A stretch of DNA of 64,000 nucleotides from Dryas octopetala (Eukaryota; Streptophyta; Magnoliopsida; Rosales; Rosaceae): the NCBI GenBank assembly GCA_963921425.1, contig OY992833.1:12441738-12505737 (forward strand). The letters are read 5' to 3'. Position numbers and translations under genes: made by a program. The notes under the pieces were generated by a model. That model was not told where the DNA came from. It ran no database searches and worked only from the letters and a program-made list of their open reading frames with translations. This document shows positions 49,026 through 60,931 of the stretch, in pieces (position 1 is the stretch's first letter; each line of letters opens with the position of its first letter).

Positions 49026-49630
49026 GGACTCTAGTAGTTGAGAGCATCGATCTACTCTTACAATGATGTAGCCAATATTGGATCCCCACACCTTTTGGCT
49101 TTCCTTGTAACAAAAAACTAAAAAATATTGCAGTCATATTTCATCCTGCAGAAAAAAGAACACGTACTGGCTTCAAGTTACAGCACAAACTTTGATCTGC
49201 TTAATTAAAACTCACAATTTGCATAGAAACGTGCTGTCTGATAAGGTGATCGATAACATCACATGCATAATATCGAAGAAAGATGGAGAAAAATGAAATT
49301 GAAGAATATCAAAGAGGAATTTTCCGCAAGAACATGAAATTACTCTTATCACTCACCAGACATGATAGCTTAGGCTGCATGTTTAGCAACGCAGGTACCC
49401 CAAAAGTCCCAAAAAAAAAAAAGAAAGCCAAGAGAGACAAAATATTTCAATGACAACTCAACCGACAGGCCTAAATTAACTCATCTTACTAATTATTAAA
49501 AAGCCAAAATTGCTTTTGATCAAACCATACACATGCATATCACCATCACAATCCTCACAACCACCTTCCCATAGAGAACAGAAGCTTTAGTGACAACACC
49601 AACCACAGAGCCTGGCTTGACGCCAATATC
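49026..49630. other. Spacer between duplication copies
   Basis: No gene is recognised. No primer-binding site follows copy 1 and no polypurine tract precedes copy 2. Confidence 0.4.
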
Positions 49631-49794
49631 TTGAGTTTATGACTAAAAAAAATTATATATTGTGGCTTATTAATAAAGAACTTTTAAAAAATAGGCCCGT
49701 ACCTTTTTTCTATTTATTTTGTAAGCCAGAATTCTTGTTTAAGTGTTCATAGAGCGGTCAAACGCCTTACTTTTTGTTGCCAATATTTTTTCTT

Positions 49795-50812
49795 GGCTCA
49801 ATTACAAAATGCACTCACCAACTATAAGAGATATTTCAAATTGGTCCATTAATTATAAAACATTTCAAATACATCCACCAACTATCAAAAACCTACAAAT
49901 TAGCACTTCTGTTAAAATTTTCATCCAAAAAACTGTTAAGTGCCACATAGACAATGCTGACGTGACATTTGTTGTTGAGATGACGTACTGGTAGAGGTAT
50001 TTTCAGGTAAAGATGAACATTATTTTATTCAATAAAAAAAAATTAAGGAATGTGGCTATATTGAGTTTCGAACTACTTACCATCAAGTTGAAACTCAAGC
50101 ACTCCTCTACCTGAACTAACTTCACTTCTTGTTCATTTAGTGATATATAATATATTTATAAGGTTTCACTTACTTTATTCTAACAAATATAAGTAATTAA
50201 TTTTTTACCTAACTCTTGTCAATTTATAAATGATTGGCCAAATATAAGTATAGATGATTGGCAAAAAAAAAAAAAAAAAGATATACTATAGATGAAACAA
50301 AATATAAAAAAAATTAGGATGCAGAAATTGTAAGAGCATTGGGGGAAAGATGGCGACTGGAAAGCGTGAAACTAAAAAGCTAGTGATCAGAGATAGGTAC
50401 AAAAATACTTATATTTGCTGGATTAAAGTAGGTGAAACCTTATATATAAATATATTATATATCACTAAATGAATAAGAAATAAAGCTAGTTCAGGTGGAG
50501 GAGTGCTTGAGTTTCAGCTTGGTGGTCAGAAGTTTGAAACTCAATGTAGCCACATTCTTTAATTTTTTTATTGAATAAGATAATATTCACCTTTACCCAA
50601 AAATACCCCTACCAGTATGTTATGTCAACAACAAATGCCACGTCAATATTGTCCATGTGGCACTTAACGTACAGTTTTTTGGATGGAAATTTTAACAGAA
50701 GTGCTAATTTGAAAGTTTTTGATAGTTGGTGGATGTATGTGAAATGTTTTATAGTTAATGGACCAATTTGAAATACCCTCTATAGTTGATGGGTGCATTT
50801 TGTAATTAAGCC
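49795..50812. mobile_element. Mutator-like element, 1018 bp, 9-bp TSD
   Basis: Flanked by TTTTTTCTT (49786-49794 and 50813-50821), present once in copy 1. Ends GGCTCAATTACAAAATGCA and TGCATTTTGTAATTAAGCC. The arms exceed 350 bp. There is no transposase. Confidence 0.93.
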
Positions 50813-51398
50813 TTTTTTCTTTGTCCATCTCTTTTTAGGGTTTTCAAAATATGTCATTTGATACCAATATGTCTATTAAATTCAGTGTTTATTGAGCTAT
50901 AATGCGCTAGAGGTAAGTGATTCTACTGATATATAAACATAAAAGCATTAAACAACCCATTCTGCACCATATATATAGGGCACATTTTGGAGGATCTTTA
51001 TTAAAGCGATATAATTCCTAGAGAGTTCCTGTACCAACATACTATTCCATTTTCTTTGACTGAAATCTACTTCAAATACTATTCTACCGGGAAAAAAATA
51101 AAATTACATGAGGGGCACATATGTTTTATGGTTCTATATATCTCTCATTATGTAACTTTTTTTTTTGTCGGAAGATATCATTAATTAGTGACTTGAAAGA
51201 GCAATGAGATTAATTTTCTCATTCTACCTGACCTTAAAGAATCAATGGGCCTGTTGGTTTATTTAAAAAAAAAAAAAAAAAGGTTTGAAGTTATTCAAAT
51301 TTCAATTCGTTTTCAGTTTTTTTACTTAATATAAGTACAATCCAAATTGACCTTATTTTCTTTAAGTGACAACCAATGAGTTCCTAAGAAAAATAAAA

Positions 51399-51908
51399 GG
51401 CTCAATTACAAATATACCCACCAACTATAGAGGGTATTTTAGATTGGTCCATGAACAAAAAAATATTTTAGATTAGTACACTAACTAATAGAAATTTACA
51501 AAATCGCATATCCGTTACAAATTTTATTCATAAGGACGTTAAATGTCAGTGTAGACAATGCTAACGTGAATTTTTTGAATGATGTGGACACCAAATTTAA
51601 ACCACATGGATTAATGATGTCATATTTAATTTTATTTTTAGAGGGTTTAAAAGTTTTGATAGTTTTTTTTTTAATCAATATGACATTATTAATTCATGTG
51701 GAGCAAATTTGGTATTCACATCATTAAAAAAATCCACGTCATCGTTAACCAAAGTGGCATTTAACTAATTTTTTTTTTACGGAATTCACAATAAATGTGC
51801 TATTTTGTAGCTTTCTATTAGTTAGTGGATCAATCTGAAATATTCTTTTGTTTATGAATCAATCTGAAATACCACCTATAATTGATGGCTTTATTTTGTA
51901 ATTGAGCC
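51399..51908. mobile_element. Mutator-like MITE, 510 bp, 9-bp TSD, same family
   Basis: Flanked by AAAATAAAA (51390-51398 and 51909-51917), single in copy 1. Ends GGCTCAATTACAAATATA and ATTTTGTAATTGAGCC share the GGCTCAATTACAAA terminus with the 1018 bp element. The interior differs. Confidence 0.93.
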
Positions 51909-52401
51909 AAAATAAAATCATTCCATTTTTAAAGAGCATAAGACACCACAGATCTTATGAGTAAATAATTAAAAAGAGAAAATGAGAATGCTCACATACA
52001 AATGTGGACAAAGGGCACTGAGCGTGGAGCTATTGGGCTCTTCTTCAATATTATAATCAACAAGCTAGCATAACTTAATCACTTTTGAAATTATAGTCAC
52101 TACAACAATAACAAGCAAAGGCAACCAATTTTTTTTGGTAGGCATAGAGGCAACTGCCACTTTTGTTAATTTGTAATGTCCCTTGCCACACTGCAGTCAC
52201 CATATATCATGTTGGAGGTTGGTGTTGGGGTGGCAAGGGAGCTAAGGCCACCCACATGTAAGCATGGTGGAAGCTTCTGCCAAAACCTGCAGTGTCAGTC
52301 TGACAGGTCCAGTCCTCACCAATGCTGCAGTTAGTGGGTTTCACTTGTTCACCATCTCTATTGGGGTTGCTAAATTGGTGGAGGATTGATATTATTAATT
52401 A

Positions 52402-52722
52402 ATGTCATGCCATGGTTTCTTCTACTATCTTGTTAACAGTGGGTATGAATGCTCACTAATAACAACCATTGCTTACTGCACTCCCACCTTATTGGTATTA
52501 GTTTCTGATTTGGTTTCAGAAATTAAATATCCTCCACCATGCAAGAACTTTGGTGACTATTTATATGAGATTGAGAATGCATTTTCCCACCAAACAAATT
52601 GTTGCAGTGGGATTGAATGTATGAATAGTGTCCAATTAATCTTTCATTTGCATTTTCAATTCCAATGTGCTCTTATAATACTAAGGATGCTTGCAATGGC
52701 TGTTACACCATATTGTTCATAA
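52402..52722 (+). other. Open frame in the CACTA subterminal region, not called as a gene
   Basis: A 106-codon plus-strand frame in sequence that is otherwise subterminal CACTA DNA. It has no family motif and runs against the element's genes. Confidence 0.2.
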
Positions 52723-53259
52723 AATGTGGAAAGGCTACCCTGTTATTGGAGTAAGCATGCTTAACTTTCAGTCCAGCAATCTCATTAATAGGAGAGGTAT
52801 GTAGCTGAACCTCAAAGCCATATCAGAAAAATGAAAAACAAATAATTGACAACTCAAGTTGCACAGCTGAACCCACAATCACTGACTTTCTTCATTGATG
52901 CAAATACGACTTGCTATATACATTGAAATTGCATGTTTAATTCAAGTAGCGGTTCAAGTGCATAGTTACAACCACTCTAATATCCTTTCCCCATACTTTT
53001 CACAATTTGTAAAACAAAATGAAACTTAGATACCAAAAACAACAAAAGCTTAATCACTAGCTGCAAAACACTTAGTCATATGATCCCAACAGAATATCCA
53101 CACTTCCAAACTTGGTGATATATATCATAGTCTAAGCCATAATATAACCCACCAAGTTTATAGTTGTATCACAAAAGCTGTTCAAAATACCAGCAGTATA
53201 TTACTCAAAACAACAAAAAGTATTCTTACTGACAGCCATGATTTCTTTTGATATGTCGA

Positions 53260-56200
53260 TTAGTTGTGTTGTGACCTCCCAACCCCGCTGCTTGAAGCGC
53301 CTGCATCTCCCGCACCACCATCCTCTGCTCCCATGTCATTCCTAGCATGCTGTTGCACCAACTGTTGGGGACCAGCCATTCCTGCTGTAGAAAATGGCGT
53401 AATCACACCTGGCATCTGTGGAAGGTGGAAGGAATTTGTGCCAGTATGAACTGGGGGCAGTGGAGGTGCCAAGGATGGAGTGTTGCCGGTGCTTGTGCTA
53501 ATGCTGCCCCTTAAGTAGCTGTCTAAAGCTGTGGTAAGCCTCTCATTCAAGTTGAAATCCATGTGGGACTGATGCCTTTGAATGTTCAATATATCTTGAG
53601 TGTTTACCATTGCAATCCTCTCCAATTCAACCCGATACTGCTCCATCACATTGCGGTTGTGCTCCATCTCAAGCTTTTGAAGCTCCACTTGCCTGGTTGC
53701 TGCAGCCACCAGCAGTTGATTAGCCAACCTCAGTTGTTGAAGTTCTGCCCCAACCCCACGACGCTGAATCACCAGCCCCGGTATATCTGCAGGGGTTACC
53801 CCAGTTCCATAACCTTTTACTCGTCCATTGCTCTCAGGTCCTACTACATCTGAAAATATCTTATTGCAGATAGCATGAGTGATAGGTGGGTTTTCTGGCA
53901 TCTCCTCATACTCTACCACAAGCCTATCCATCTCATCCTGTCAATCCAACGAAATGTTGTTACAACATGTACATGTTTATGTGAACCAATAAAAAAATCC
54001 TACCTGCCTAATACTCTTTTTTTCTCTAATGAAGTAACGTTAATGTGGCTGCATTCTTGGTGAGAGTAGTTAGTGCATCACCAAACTTACCATGATTTCC
54101 CGAGAAGCCTCGTCAATAGGGTTGCCATTTGTTCTGCGGTGAGTTAATTTGAATAGCTCAATTCGGTTTGGTTCCTGACCATCGTGATCCTAAGCCTATA
54201 AACAAAAACGCACTCTTTAAATAATAGAACCATATGGCTTTAAAAATGCATTGCTTTCTTCAGATAGCATGTAAGGTGACAAAGTATTGGGAGTCTATTT
54301 ACTTACGTATTCATCCCTCACTTGCGCGTGTGACTTCGTTCCACTAGTGTGTCCCATTAGAAGCTTCCCTCTGTTAACTGTGTTAATTGCACAGCGTTTC
54401 TATTCCATACACACCATTAGAAGCTTAATTAATAAAAGCACCTTATCATGGGGGTCTTTCTATGACTATCCATATCCTAAACTCAGATCACTGCCAAATA
54501 AGATTTCCTTTATGAAAAAAAGTGATGTAGGACAAGGTCAGGTTTTGAAGATTGGGGAGTTGACCTCACTGCATGGTCCGGTTCTCCTAAACCTCCCCTA
54601 GTAAAAATATAGCTCATGTATAATTTTCCCGAATCGAGGTCTGGACTTACAATAAGAGGTCCGGACTTCTCTGCATGAAATCTCCATTTCAAGCTGCGTC
54701 GTCTCTGGATATCCGGTTCTCTCAATCTTAGACTGGACCTCCCTGCGAGCAAATTCCATTACACTGCTTCTACCTTCTCTGACGATCCGGTCCTCCAGTG
54801 TAGAGTCCGGATCTTCTCCCCTCATAATTTTGGCTTTCTGTTTATTTTCTTTTCCTTTCTTCAGCCAACTATGTCTACCTTGGTGATCTGAAGCTTTTTC
54901 TCCTTATATATAAATAGGGATTAATGTCATTTTGCTCCCCAGACTATTACACATGTATCAGTTTGCTCCCCAGACTTCTAATTTGGAAAATTAAGGACCC
55001 TGACTTTTTCAATTTTGCCAATTAAGGTTATTCCGTCAATTTATACATTTTTCATCTAAAATGTCGAGATGATCAAGCAAAATTTAGCAAGAAATAAAAG
55101 AGGAAAAATGATGCATGAGGAAAAAATGATAAGATCTAATTGGAAGGGACCATTTTGCCCTCAAAGATTTGGATAAAAAATGTGTAAATTGACAAAAGAA
55201 CCTCAATTGGCAAAATTGAAAAAGTCAGAGTCCTTAATTTTCCAAATTAGAAGTCTGGGGAGCAAACTGATACAAGTGTAATAGTCTGGGGAGCAAAATG
55301 GTATTAATCCCTATATAAATATATATATTGCTAAGGGAGATTAATTAAACTTCCTATATCATTGAGTTAAAGCTCTCTAATGTGTTGCTTCGTAATATAT
55401 TCTAGAGCAAAGACAATTTATTGAAGGCATACAATCAATTAAGCATCAGCACCATAGTGAAATTAATAAACAAAACTCCATTATGAAGGGTAATTTTATA
55501 TAAGCATTTTTTTCCATACTTTATACCAATGGCAGTGGACTTTACTTCTTAAAAATCCAGTGTTTCTCACCTTTCCCGTGACTGAATCCCAGTGAGCAAC
55601 AAGCCTCAGCCATTGGTCCGGATTGACTTGGTCATCTCCACACACCAACCTCTGGTTTGTGTTGCTGAAAGGCTTGTACCACTTCTTTTTCAAATCACAC
55701 TTATGGTGCTTCCATCTCTCATTCATCTTGGCCTCTGCAATCCAACAGATTCTGTCACTCAAAACCCTTGTCCTTTCATCGCTCCAGTCAATGGTTGCCT
55801 GCAATACGGGGTTATGTCAAAAATCATGTTCAGTAAACAATTTAACTCTACCATGTGCTAAGGATTTTCGACGACATTAAACATATGCAAATTTAATAGA
55901 AGGTACCTCAATCTTCCCCCATGCACGGTCTAGAACACGTCCCCTAAAATGTCTCCAGTCCAACATGTTAATCGGGAAGAGGCCGTGATCAATGGCTTGT
56001 TGCCCAAGAAACCTGGCATACCTTGCCACTGTCTTTGAAAGAGCAACAGCCTGACCATGACTATTAAATCTAACCACTTCTGGCCTCTCTATGGCCCATC
56101 TCTCTCTGTTGCGCCCTCTGACTGTCCTCACTCTATTTCCAGCTATTATGCCACCCCCATTAACCTCAACCTCATTGACATTTGTTGCTACCACTTCAGC

Positions 56201-56317
56201 TGGCATGACAACATCCACCTGCTGCTCAGCACCCTCCTCTGGCATGTTAGGGGTCTCCTGAACCACGTCAACATCCACTAAGGGTTGAGATATTCCTTCT
56301 GATTGGGAGTTAGCCAT
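53260..56317 (-). CDS. TNPA/Ptta-like CACTA transposon protein, five exons, 502 aa
   Basis: Minus-strand exons are 56317-55907, 55798-55571, 54399-54307, 54189-54091 and 53937-53260 (411+228+93+99+678 = 1509 nt, 502 aa plus TAA). All introns are in phase 0 with GT-AG borders. The order fits the plant Ptta/En/Spm family (Transposase_24): a helical W-rich block (RAWGKIEATIDW...KKKWYKPF, residues about 130-180), then NTVNRGKLLMGHTSGTKSHA, then DGQEPNRIELFKLTHRR with NPIDEAS, then NGRVKGYGTG. A Gln/Glu-rich coiled-coil stretch (exon 5, first half) and a Pro/Gly-rich tail follow. The N-terminal 50 residues are acidic. Such proteins are thought to bind the subterminal repeats and assist TNP2. No stop or frameshift was found, so it may be expressed. 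Confidence 0.85.
54410..54916. mobile_element. LTR-retrotransposon-like segment in intron 2 of the TNPA-like gene
   Basis: Positions 54530-54830 hold repeated GGTCCGG, GAGGTCTGGAC and CCGGTTCTC motifs like those in the LTR at 62.7-63.0 kb and the leader at 60.1-60.3 kb, pointing to a related insertion. TG...CA ends and a target-site duplication could not be fixed. Confidence 0.4.
54917..55311. mobile_element. Mutator-like MITE, 395 bp
   Basis: Ends GGGATTAATGTCATTTTGCT and AGCAAAATGGTATTAATCCC are inverted. Arms of about 120 bp share AGTCTGGGGAGCAAACTGAT and its inverse. It is flanked by TATATAAATA (54907-54916 and 55312-55321), so a 9-10 bp duplication in AT-rich DNA. It lies within an intron of the TNPA-like gene. 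Confidence 0.85.
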
Positions 56318-56759
56318 TGAGGTGGACTCACACTAAGCAAAACAAATCCAAACATGGTTAGCTGTATTTGGCACATGATATAATGAAACCAACAGGATTC
56401 CTTCTATGGCTGCTTTGATATAACAATAAATATTTCACAAGATCCACCTCACAGCCAATATAACTAACATTCATAAGGGTTTCAAAAGATTTCAATGTGA
56501 ACTAAAATAGAATAATCATATAAATCCACTACTCCATTTAATACTTCAGATTATTAGATTATTTGTTAAGCGAATGCTCATATATTGTTCTGCCACATGC
56601 CATTTGTTTTTAACAAATTATCACTGAACAAATTTTGTAAAGTTTTTCCCTTTCACACTTGCATAATAAACGCTTATTAAAATTTTACATCTCCCAATAG
56701 CCTCAAATAAGAACACACAGAGCCATTCACACTTTTTGTTAGTTTTATTTGGTCAATTT

Positions 56760-57417
56760 CTAAGGCATATCATCTGGGTCAACCTCCATGTGTATCCTAA
56801 CAGCACCAACTGTGATAATGTATGGTGGAACATGTAAAAGTTTTTTCACTAACTCTCTGAACCGAATACTTCCAGTAGTGATGCTCTGGAAAAAAGTATG
56901 TCTTTAACTATATAAATAACGGCATATCCTAAGTTCCATTACCATTCAACAGTCTTAGGTCAAACTCTGTTCATTAAGGTTGAAAGGTACAACACAAATA
57001 ACCTCCAGTAAGGTCTAGACAGTTTGATATTTATTGCAAATGACAAAAACTGAGGTTTGTGTTACACCTATATGCATGACTGTGGGTGTGTGTTCAACTG
57101 AAAAGATCGCAACAAGGGTTAACTATGGAAAGCCGAAAGTCAAGATTGCCATAAGTGCAGGGAATATGTCATACCTTACAGTGTAAAGCTTGAGAATCTT
57201 CGGTAGAGCAGTAGATGCAGATGATATTCCCTCTGCAAAGTCTCCTCAGTGTAGCAGTAGGTCTACCTGCTTCATTGCAGCCTTGTAAATGCTCTTGAAA
57301 ATATCTTAAACACTTTATGGAGGATCTCTTTACTGTATATAGTATCCCTTGAAGCCTGTCAGCAGCCACAAGTAGTTGACACATAATCAAGTCAGTCATG
57401 GGTAACTGTGATCCAAC
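56760..57417 (-). CDS. Unrecognised CACTA-borne gene, last two exons
   Basis: Exon 57417-57175 (243 nt) opens after a GTAG acceptor with VGSQLPMTDL and includes LLVAADRLQGILY and FQEHLQGCNEAG. It joins in phase 0 to exon 56885-56760 (126 nt), which reads RFRELVKKLLHVPPYIITVG and ends EVDPDDMP with TAG. Splice sites are good and composition is clearly coding: 121 residues and a stop without a break. I recognise no family. Earlier exons probably lie further right, perhaps including coding-like sequence at 58.37-58.53 kb (GNARQINTPAV) and the frame at 59279-59902. It lies between the TNP2 end and the TNPA-like gene on the same strand, so it is likely an extra gene of the transposon rather than a host gene. 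Confidence 0.45.
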
Positions 57418-58914
57418 CTACATGGCGCCATTAGAACGAGGGAAAAATATTGAGCATGGGCGGGAGATGGGTTTTTAAGTTTGTCTCACTGACTGGACTT
57501 GCTTTATTGCAAGCTTTAAAGACCCCATAGTTGGATTTCGATTGTATGTTAATAAATGGAAAAACTGGATACTGTTTTGTACAATTTGGGTTGGCTTTCA
57601 GTTACAACCCCAAGTACATAGTTGGAAAAAGTTGAAAATTATTAGGTATTATATATTGCCCCACCTTTTTAAGGGGAATAAGAAATTGGTCAGGTTGCTA
57701 CTGTACCTGATTTGTAATAGGGGTTTCCCACTTTTCAGCATATATAATTTAATTACCTTTATTGCTAACTTTTATATGTTTATATGTGGTTAACATAATT
57801 TGGCCAAAGAATGTTATACCATGTTAATATCTCTTTGGTGTGTAGCGTTATATTAATTATAAGGGTGTTTGACTGTTTATCTTAGATAATTAGCCAAATC
57901 AAACACTTGTTTTACAGACCATTAGCGAGGTTCACATATCTACCTCAAATTTGTAGTTTCCTGAATGTTGGATTTAATTGAGTTGGACTTCATGAAATTA
58001 GATGGTGGGTGAAGTTAAACAAAAAATCAGGAGAAAGCTTTCAAGTACACTTAAACATTTAGTCTAATGGGAACTATTGGACCTGGCCCCTTGCACTGTG
58101 AAATGACTTAATATTCAATGCTTTCAATATGAATGCATGTCAGATTGATATCATATCCAACTTTGCTGCCCCCCTCAATTATCAATATTGTTTGCAAGTT
58201 TACTGTCCCAATACATTCATAATGATCCATAGTGTTTCCAAAATTCACCACTATAAGCCGATAGATCCTTCACACCTCAACAATTTACACTTTATTCATG
58301 GTTATGAGTTACAGACATAACCATTGTGGCAGTGCTAAACCTCACACGACATATATAAAAATTCCTTTGCGAGCATCTCCAATAAGCAAAATTAAACTGC
58401 AAAAAGTCTGCATACTTGCATATGACTTCTAACATAACTGCTGGTGTATTGATCTGCCTTGCATTCCCAATTTGCATTGATCCCCTGTATGCTAGTGTAA
58501 TCCAATGTAATTCACATTGAAAATTGACATACACTTGAACATGTATTCAAATGCTTTTCGTACTTATACATGTATTTAACAAAAACTTGGCCTGGGGGGG
58601 CATACTATTTGAGATACTTTCTGGAATACGTAGTATATGTCGCACTCCTCAGTTTGAATTTAATGTGCAATCTTATGTAGGAAAATCCCACAGCGATGAG
58701 AACATATACAAAAACCTGGATCATGACTTGATAATATACTGCCATATAAATTTCAGCATCAGAAGCATGAGTTTAATCAGTGCTGTTCATTACAAATATT
58801 GAAATTGATTCGACCAAATCATCCACTACTGCACAGAGAACCAATTAAAATACTTTCATACATGAGGGTTCCTGGTCATTATACTACCAACATTTGAACA
58901 TGAATGCATTACAA

Positions 58915-59165
58915 ATGTTTTTTTTTGGTCCTCAACAAAAGGATTCCATTCAAAAAAGCCACAAAGGCAGCAACAAAACAAGGGAAGCAAACATGTAGAA
59001 AATTCAAATATAACCAAAAAAGAAAGCTACAGCAGATGGAAGAAAAAAACTTTAAAAAAAAAATCAATGCAGTGGGAGTCCATCAGCCACCAAAACTCCA
59101 AACACATTTAAACATACTGCAACCACATAAGTTTCACCTTGGGGACACCCTACAGAAAGCAGGTA
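58915..59165 (-). mobile_element. Possible retroposon 3' end
   Basis: On the minus strand the segment ends GAGGACC followed by nine A, after a T-rich 3' region like that of the 35.8 kb retroposon. The flanking duplication was not found. Confidence 0.25.
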
Positions 59166-59278
59166 CATATCTTGCTTAAAACTAAGTCCTACACATGATG
59201 TCTAATAACCCTTACTGAAAGAGGAAATAACTACATTTTGTGCAACATCTTGGTACACTAATTCAGTAAAACTTACAT

Positions 59279-59902
59279 TCATGGTTGCTGTCCTTGGAAA
59301 ATGCTCGGAGTTACCCATGATTCATCAAACGTGTCTGGCACATACATGTTCTCATAGCTGCGCTGCCCATCATTCTGTTTGGAATTACTGGAAGTGTTCA
59401 AATTGGTGGCCCTAACATCTTCATGATTCTCATGCATCCCCCCAATTACTTTATTATCTGGGGTAAATAGCATCGGAATCATGGGGGAGCAATGACCAGT
59501 GCTAATGAGATCCTTCTCATTACTTGGGAAGTATTTGTTGATGATACGTTTGGTCTCTCCATCTTCAATGTCTGAGGGGATCATGACAGTTTCAGTTGCT
59601 GGTGCACGCATGTGAACTTGGGGTGCCCACTCCATATCATTGGGTTGGCCTTCAGTTACAAGTGCTGGTAGGTTATAAATTAACTCACCTTTAGAGTTTC
59701 AAGGGACTCGTGGCACATATTGGTTCATTGGCACCCAAGTGTTCACTATGGTGTTGACAAAATCTGGATCAAGTTCATTTGTGGGTGATGAGTCAGTTTG
59801 AGAGCAAGCATCGTCTGCAGGGACATCCCATTGTGGAGGCTCCTCACAGAACAATTTCCTATAAGCCTTAAGGTTGACAGGTTTCCTAATTCTCCTGGGC
59901 AT
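59279..59902 (-). pseudogene. Unrecognised CACTA-borne ORF with one in-frame TGA
   Basis: It starts at ATG 59902 (MPRRIRKPVNLKAYRKLF) and reads for 67 codons to TGA at 59701-59699. It then continues in the same frame without another stop through GELIYNLPALVTEGQPND, WAPQVHMRAPATETV and SENYMYVPDTFDESW-like sequence to TGA at 59281-59279, about 206 codons in all. Composition is uniform across the stop (polar, acidic, Pro/Asn-rich), so the two halves were one frame. No domain is recognised. It may be the start of the gene ending at 56760. The TGA may be a mutation, a sequencing error, or removed by unseen splicing. Confidence 0.4.
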
Positions 59903-60099
59903 AGTGGGTATGGTGGAGCAATCTAATTAAGTAGGGTGGGCTAAGTGGCAGTTCATATAGAGCATTACAGCACTGGAGGACCAAGTAAACTGATTGCTTT
60001 ACATTTTATACTGGAGTGGATCTCAAATAATGGCGTGGTCTTGGGATAAGATTCTGTTTGATTGTTGAAAATCTTTTTATTTAAAAAATTTCCAACACC

Positions 60100-60290
60100 G
60101 AAGACTGGTTCCCCATTTTTAGGACCAGATCTCCAGGGGCGATCCAAATTCCTCCTGTGTTGATATTTCGTCTGAGAACCGGACCTCGTTATTTAGGCCC
60201 AGACCCCAGGCTACCTCTGCCTTCTCGGGTCTCGACTGCGAACCGGACACCTATTGAGAGAACCGGTCCTTCAATTAATTAAACCTCATT
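60100..60290. repeat. CCGGAC/ACCGG motif array in the retrotransposon leader
   Basis: At least five half-palindromic motifs (GGACCAGATC, GAACCGGACC, GAACCGGACAC, GAACCGGTCC and similar) occur in about 190 bp, as in the LTR at 62.7-63.0 kb. Confidence 0.6.
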
Positions 60291-60299
60291 TGTAAAAAT

Positions 60300-60931
60300 T
60301 CCCCCCAGTTTTTTAAATGTTTTTTTTCCCCGGTACCGTGCCTCTCCTTTATTCTTCCTGATATCTTTTTTTTCTCATTCTTCCCCTTCCCCTGCGCACA
60401 TGAGGTCCTTCTGCCTCTTCTCATCTTCTCTCTTCCTCTTCCAAATCCCTTCTATAAATCTCTTTTCAACTCCGAAAATCTTCATAAATTCTTCCTGATT
60501 TACCATTTTCGGAAGCCTACGAAGATTACCCATTGCTGTTTGAGCGTTCAAATTGGTGTTCTTCACTGATTTTCCAAGTTAGGGCTTGAAAAGGTATTTT
60601 CTTTAAATTTTCGGCTATTCCAACACATTTCCTTCAATTTCTGTTATCATTACTAACTTGGTTTATCCTCTTTGTTGTTGTTTCTTCATGCTTAATCTTG
60701 GTTGTTCATCATTTTCGAAATGGGTGATGCTCTTGCTCGGGTATGTGTCCTTACCTTCTCCAAAATTCAATTTTTTGTATCTTTGGCTTATATGTTTGTT
60801 CTCTTGTTTGGGGTTGTGGATAATTTCAATGTGACTGTGTTGGGTTTGGTCTGTGCTGTTATTGTGGTTCCGGTCCTTGTGGTTTGCATGTTGTTATGGT
60901 TTATTGTTATTAATTGTTGATGTCTAGAGTC
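60300..60931 (+). promoter_or_regulatory. Leader and possible internal promoter upstream of the envelope-like ORF
   Basis: A CT-rich stretch, a TATA-like CTTCTATAAATCTC at about 60448, and intron-like signals (CGG/GTATGT near 60741 and GTCTAG before 60930) precede the ATG at 60932. The 72-codon frame at 60702-60920 is hydrophobic with two possible membrane segments but lies in the putative intron, so it is probably not used. An internal promoter would let the ORF be expressed apart from gag-pol. Confidence 0.35.

Larger units (their letters stand above)
49631..52096. repeat. Direct duplication, copy 2, with two insertions
   Basis: Homologous to copy 1 from TTGAGTTTATGACTAAAAAA to TTTTGAAATTATAG. 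It is interrupted at 49795-50812 and 51399-51908 and cut off at 52097 by the CACTA transposon. Confidence 0.9.

Noticed and set aside
48102-52096. The two 0.92 kb repeats read as LTRs of a small retrotransposon (they start TGAG and copy 1 ends in CA)
   Set aside because: The flanks do not form a target-site duplication, no primer-binding site follows copy 1, no polypurine tract precedes copy 2, and copy 2 ends in TATAG rather than CA. A direct segmental duplication fits better.
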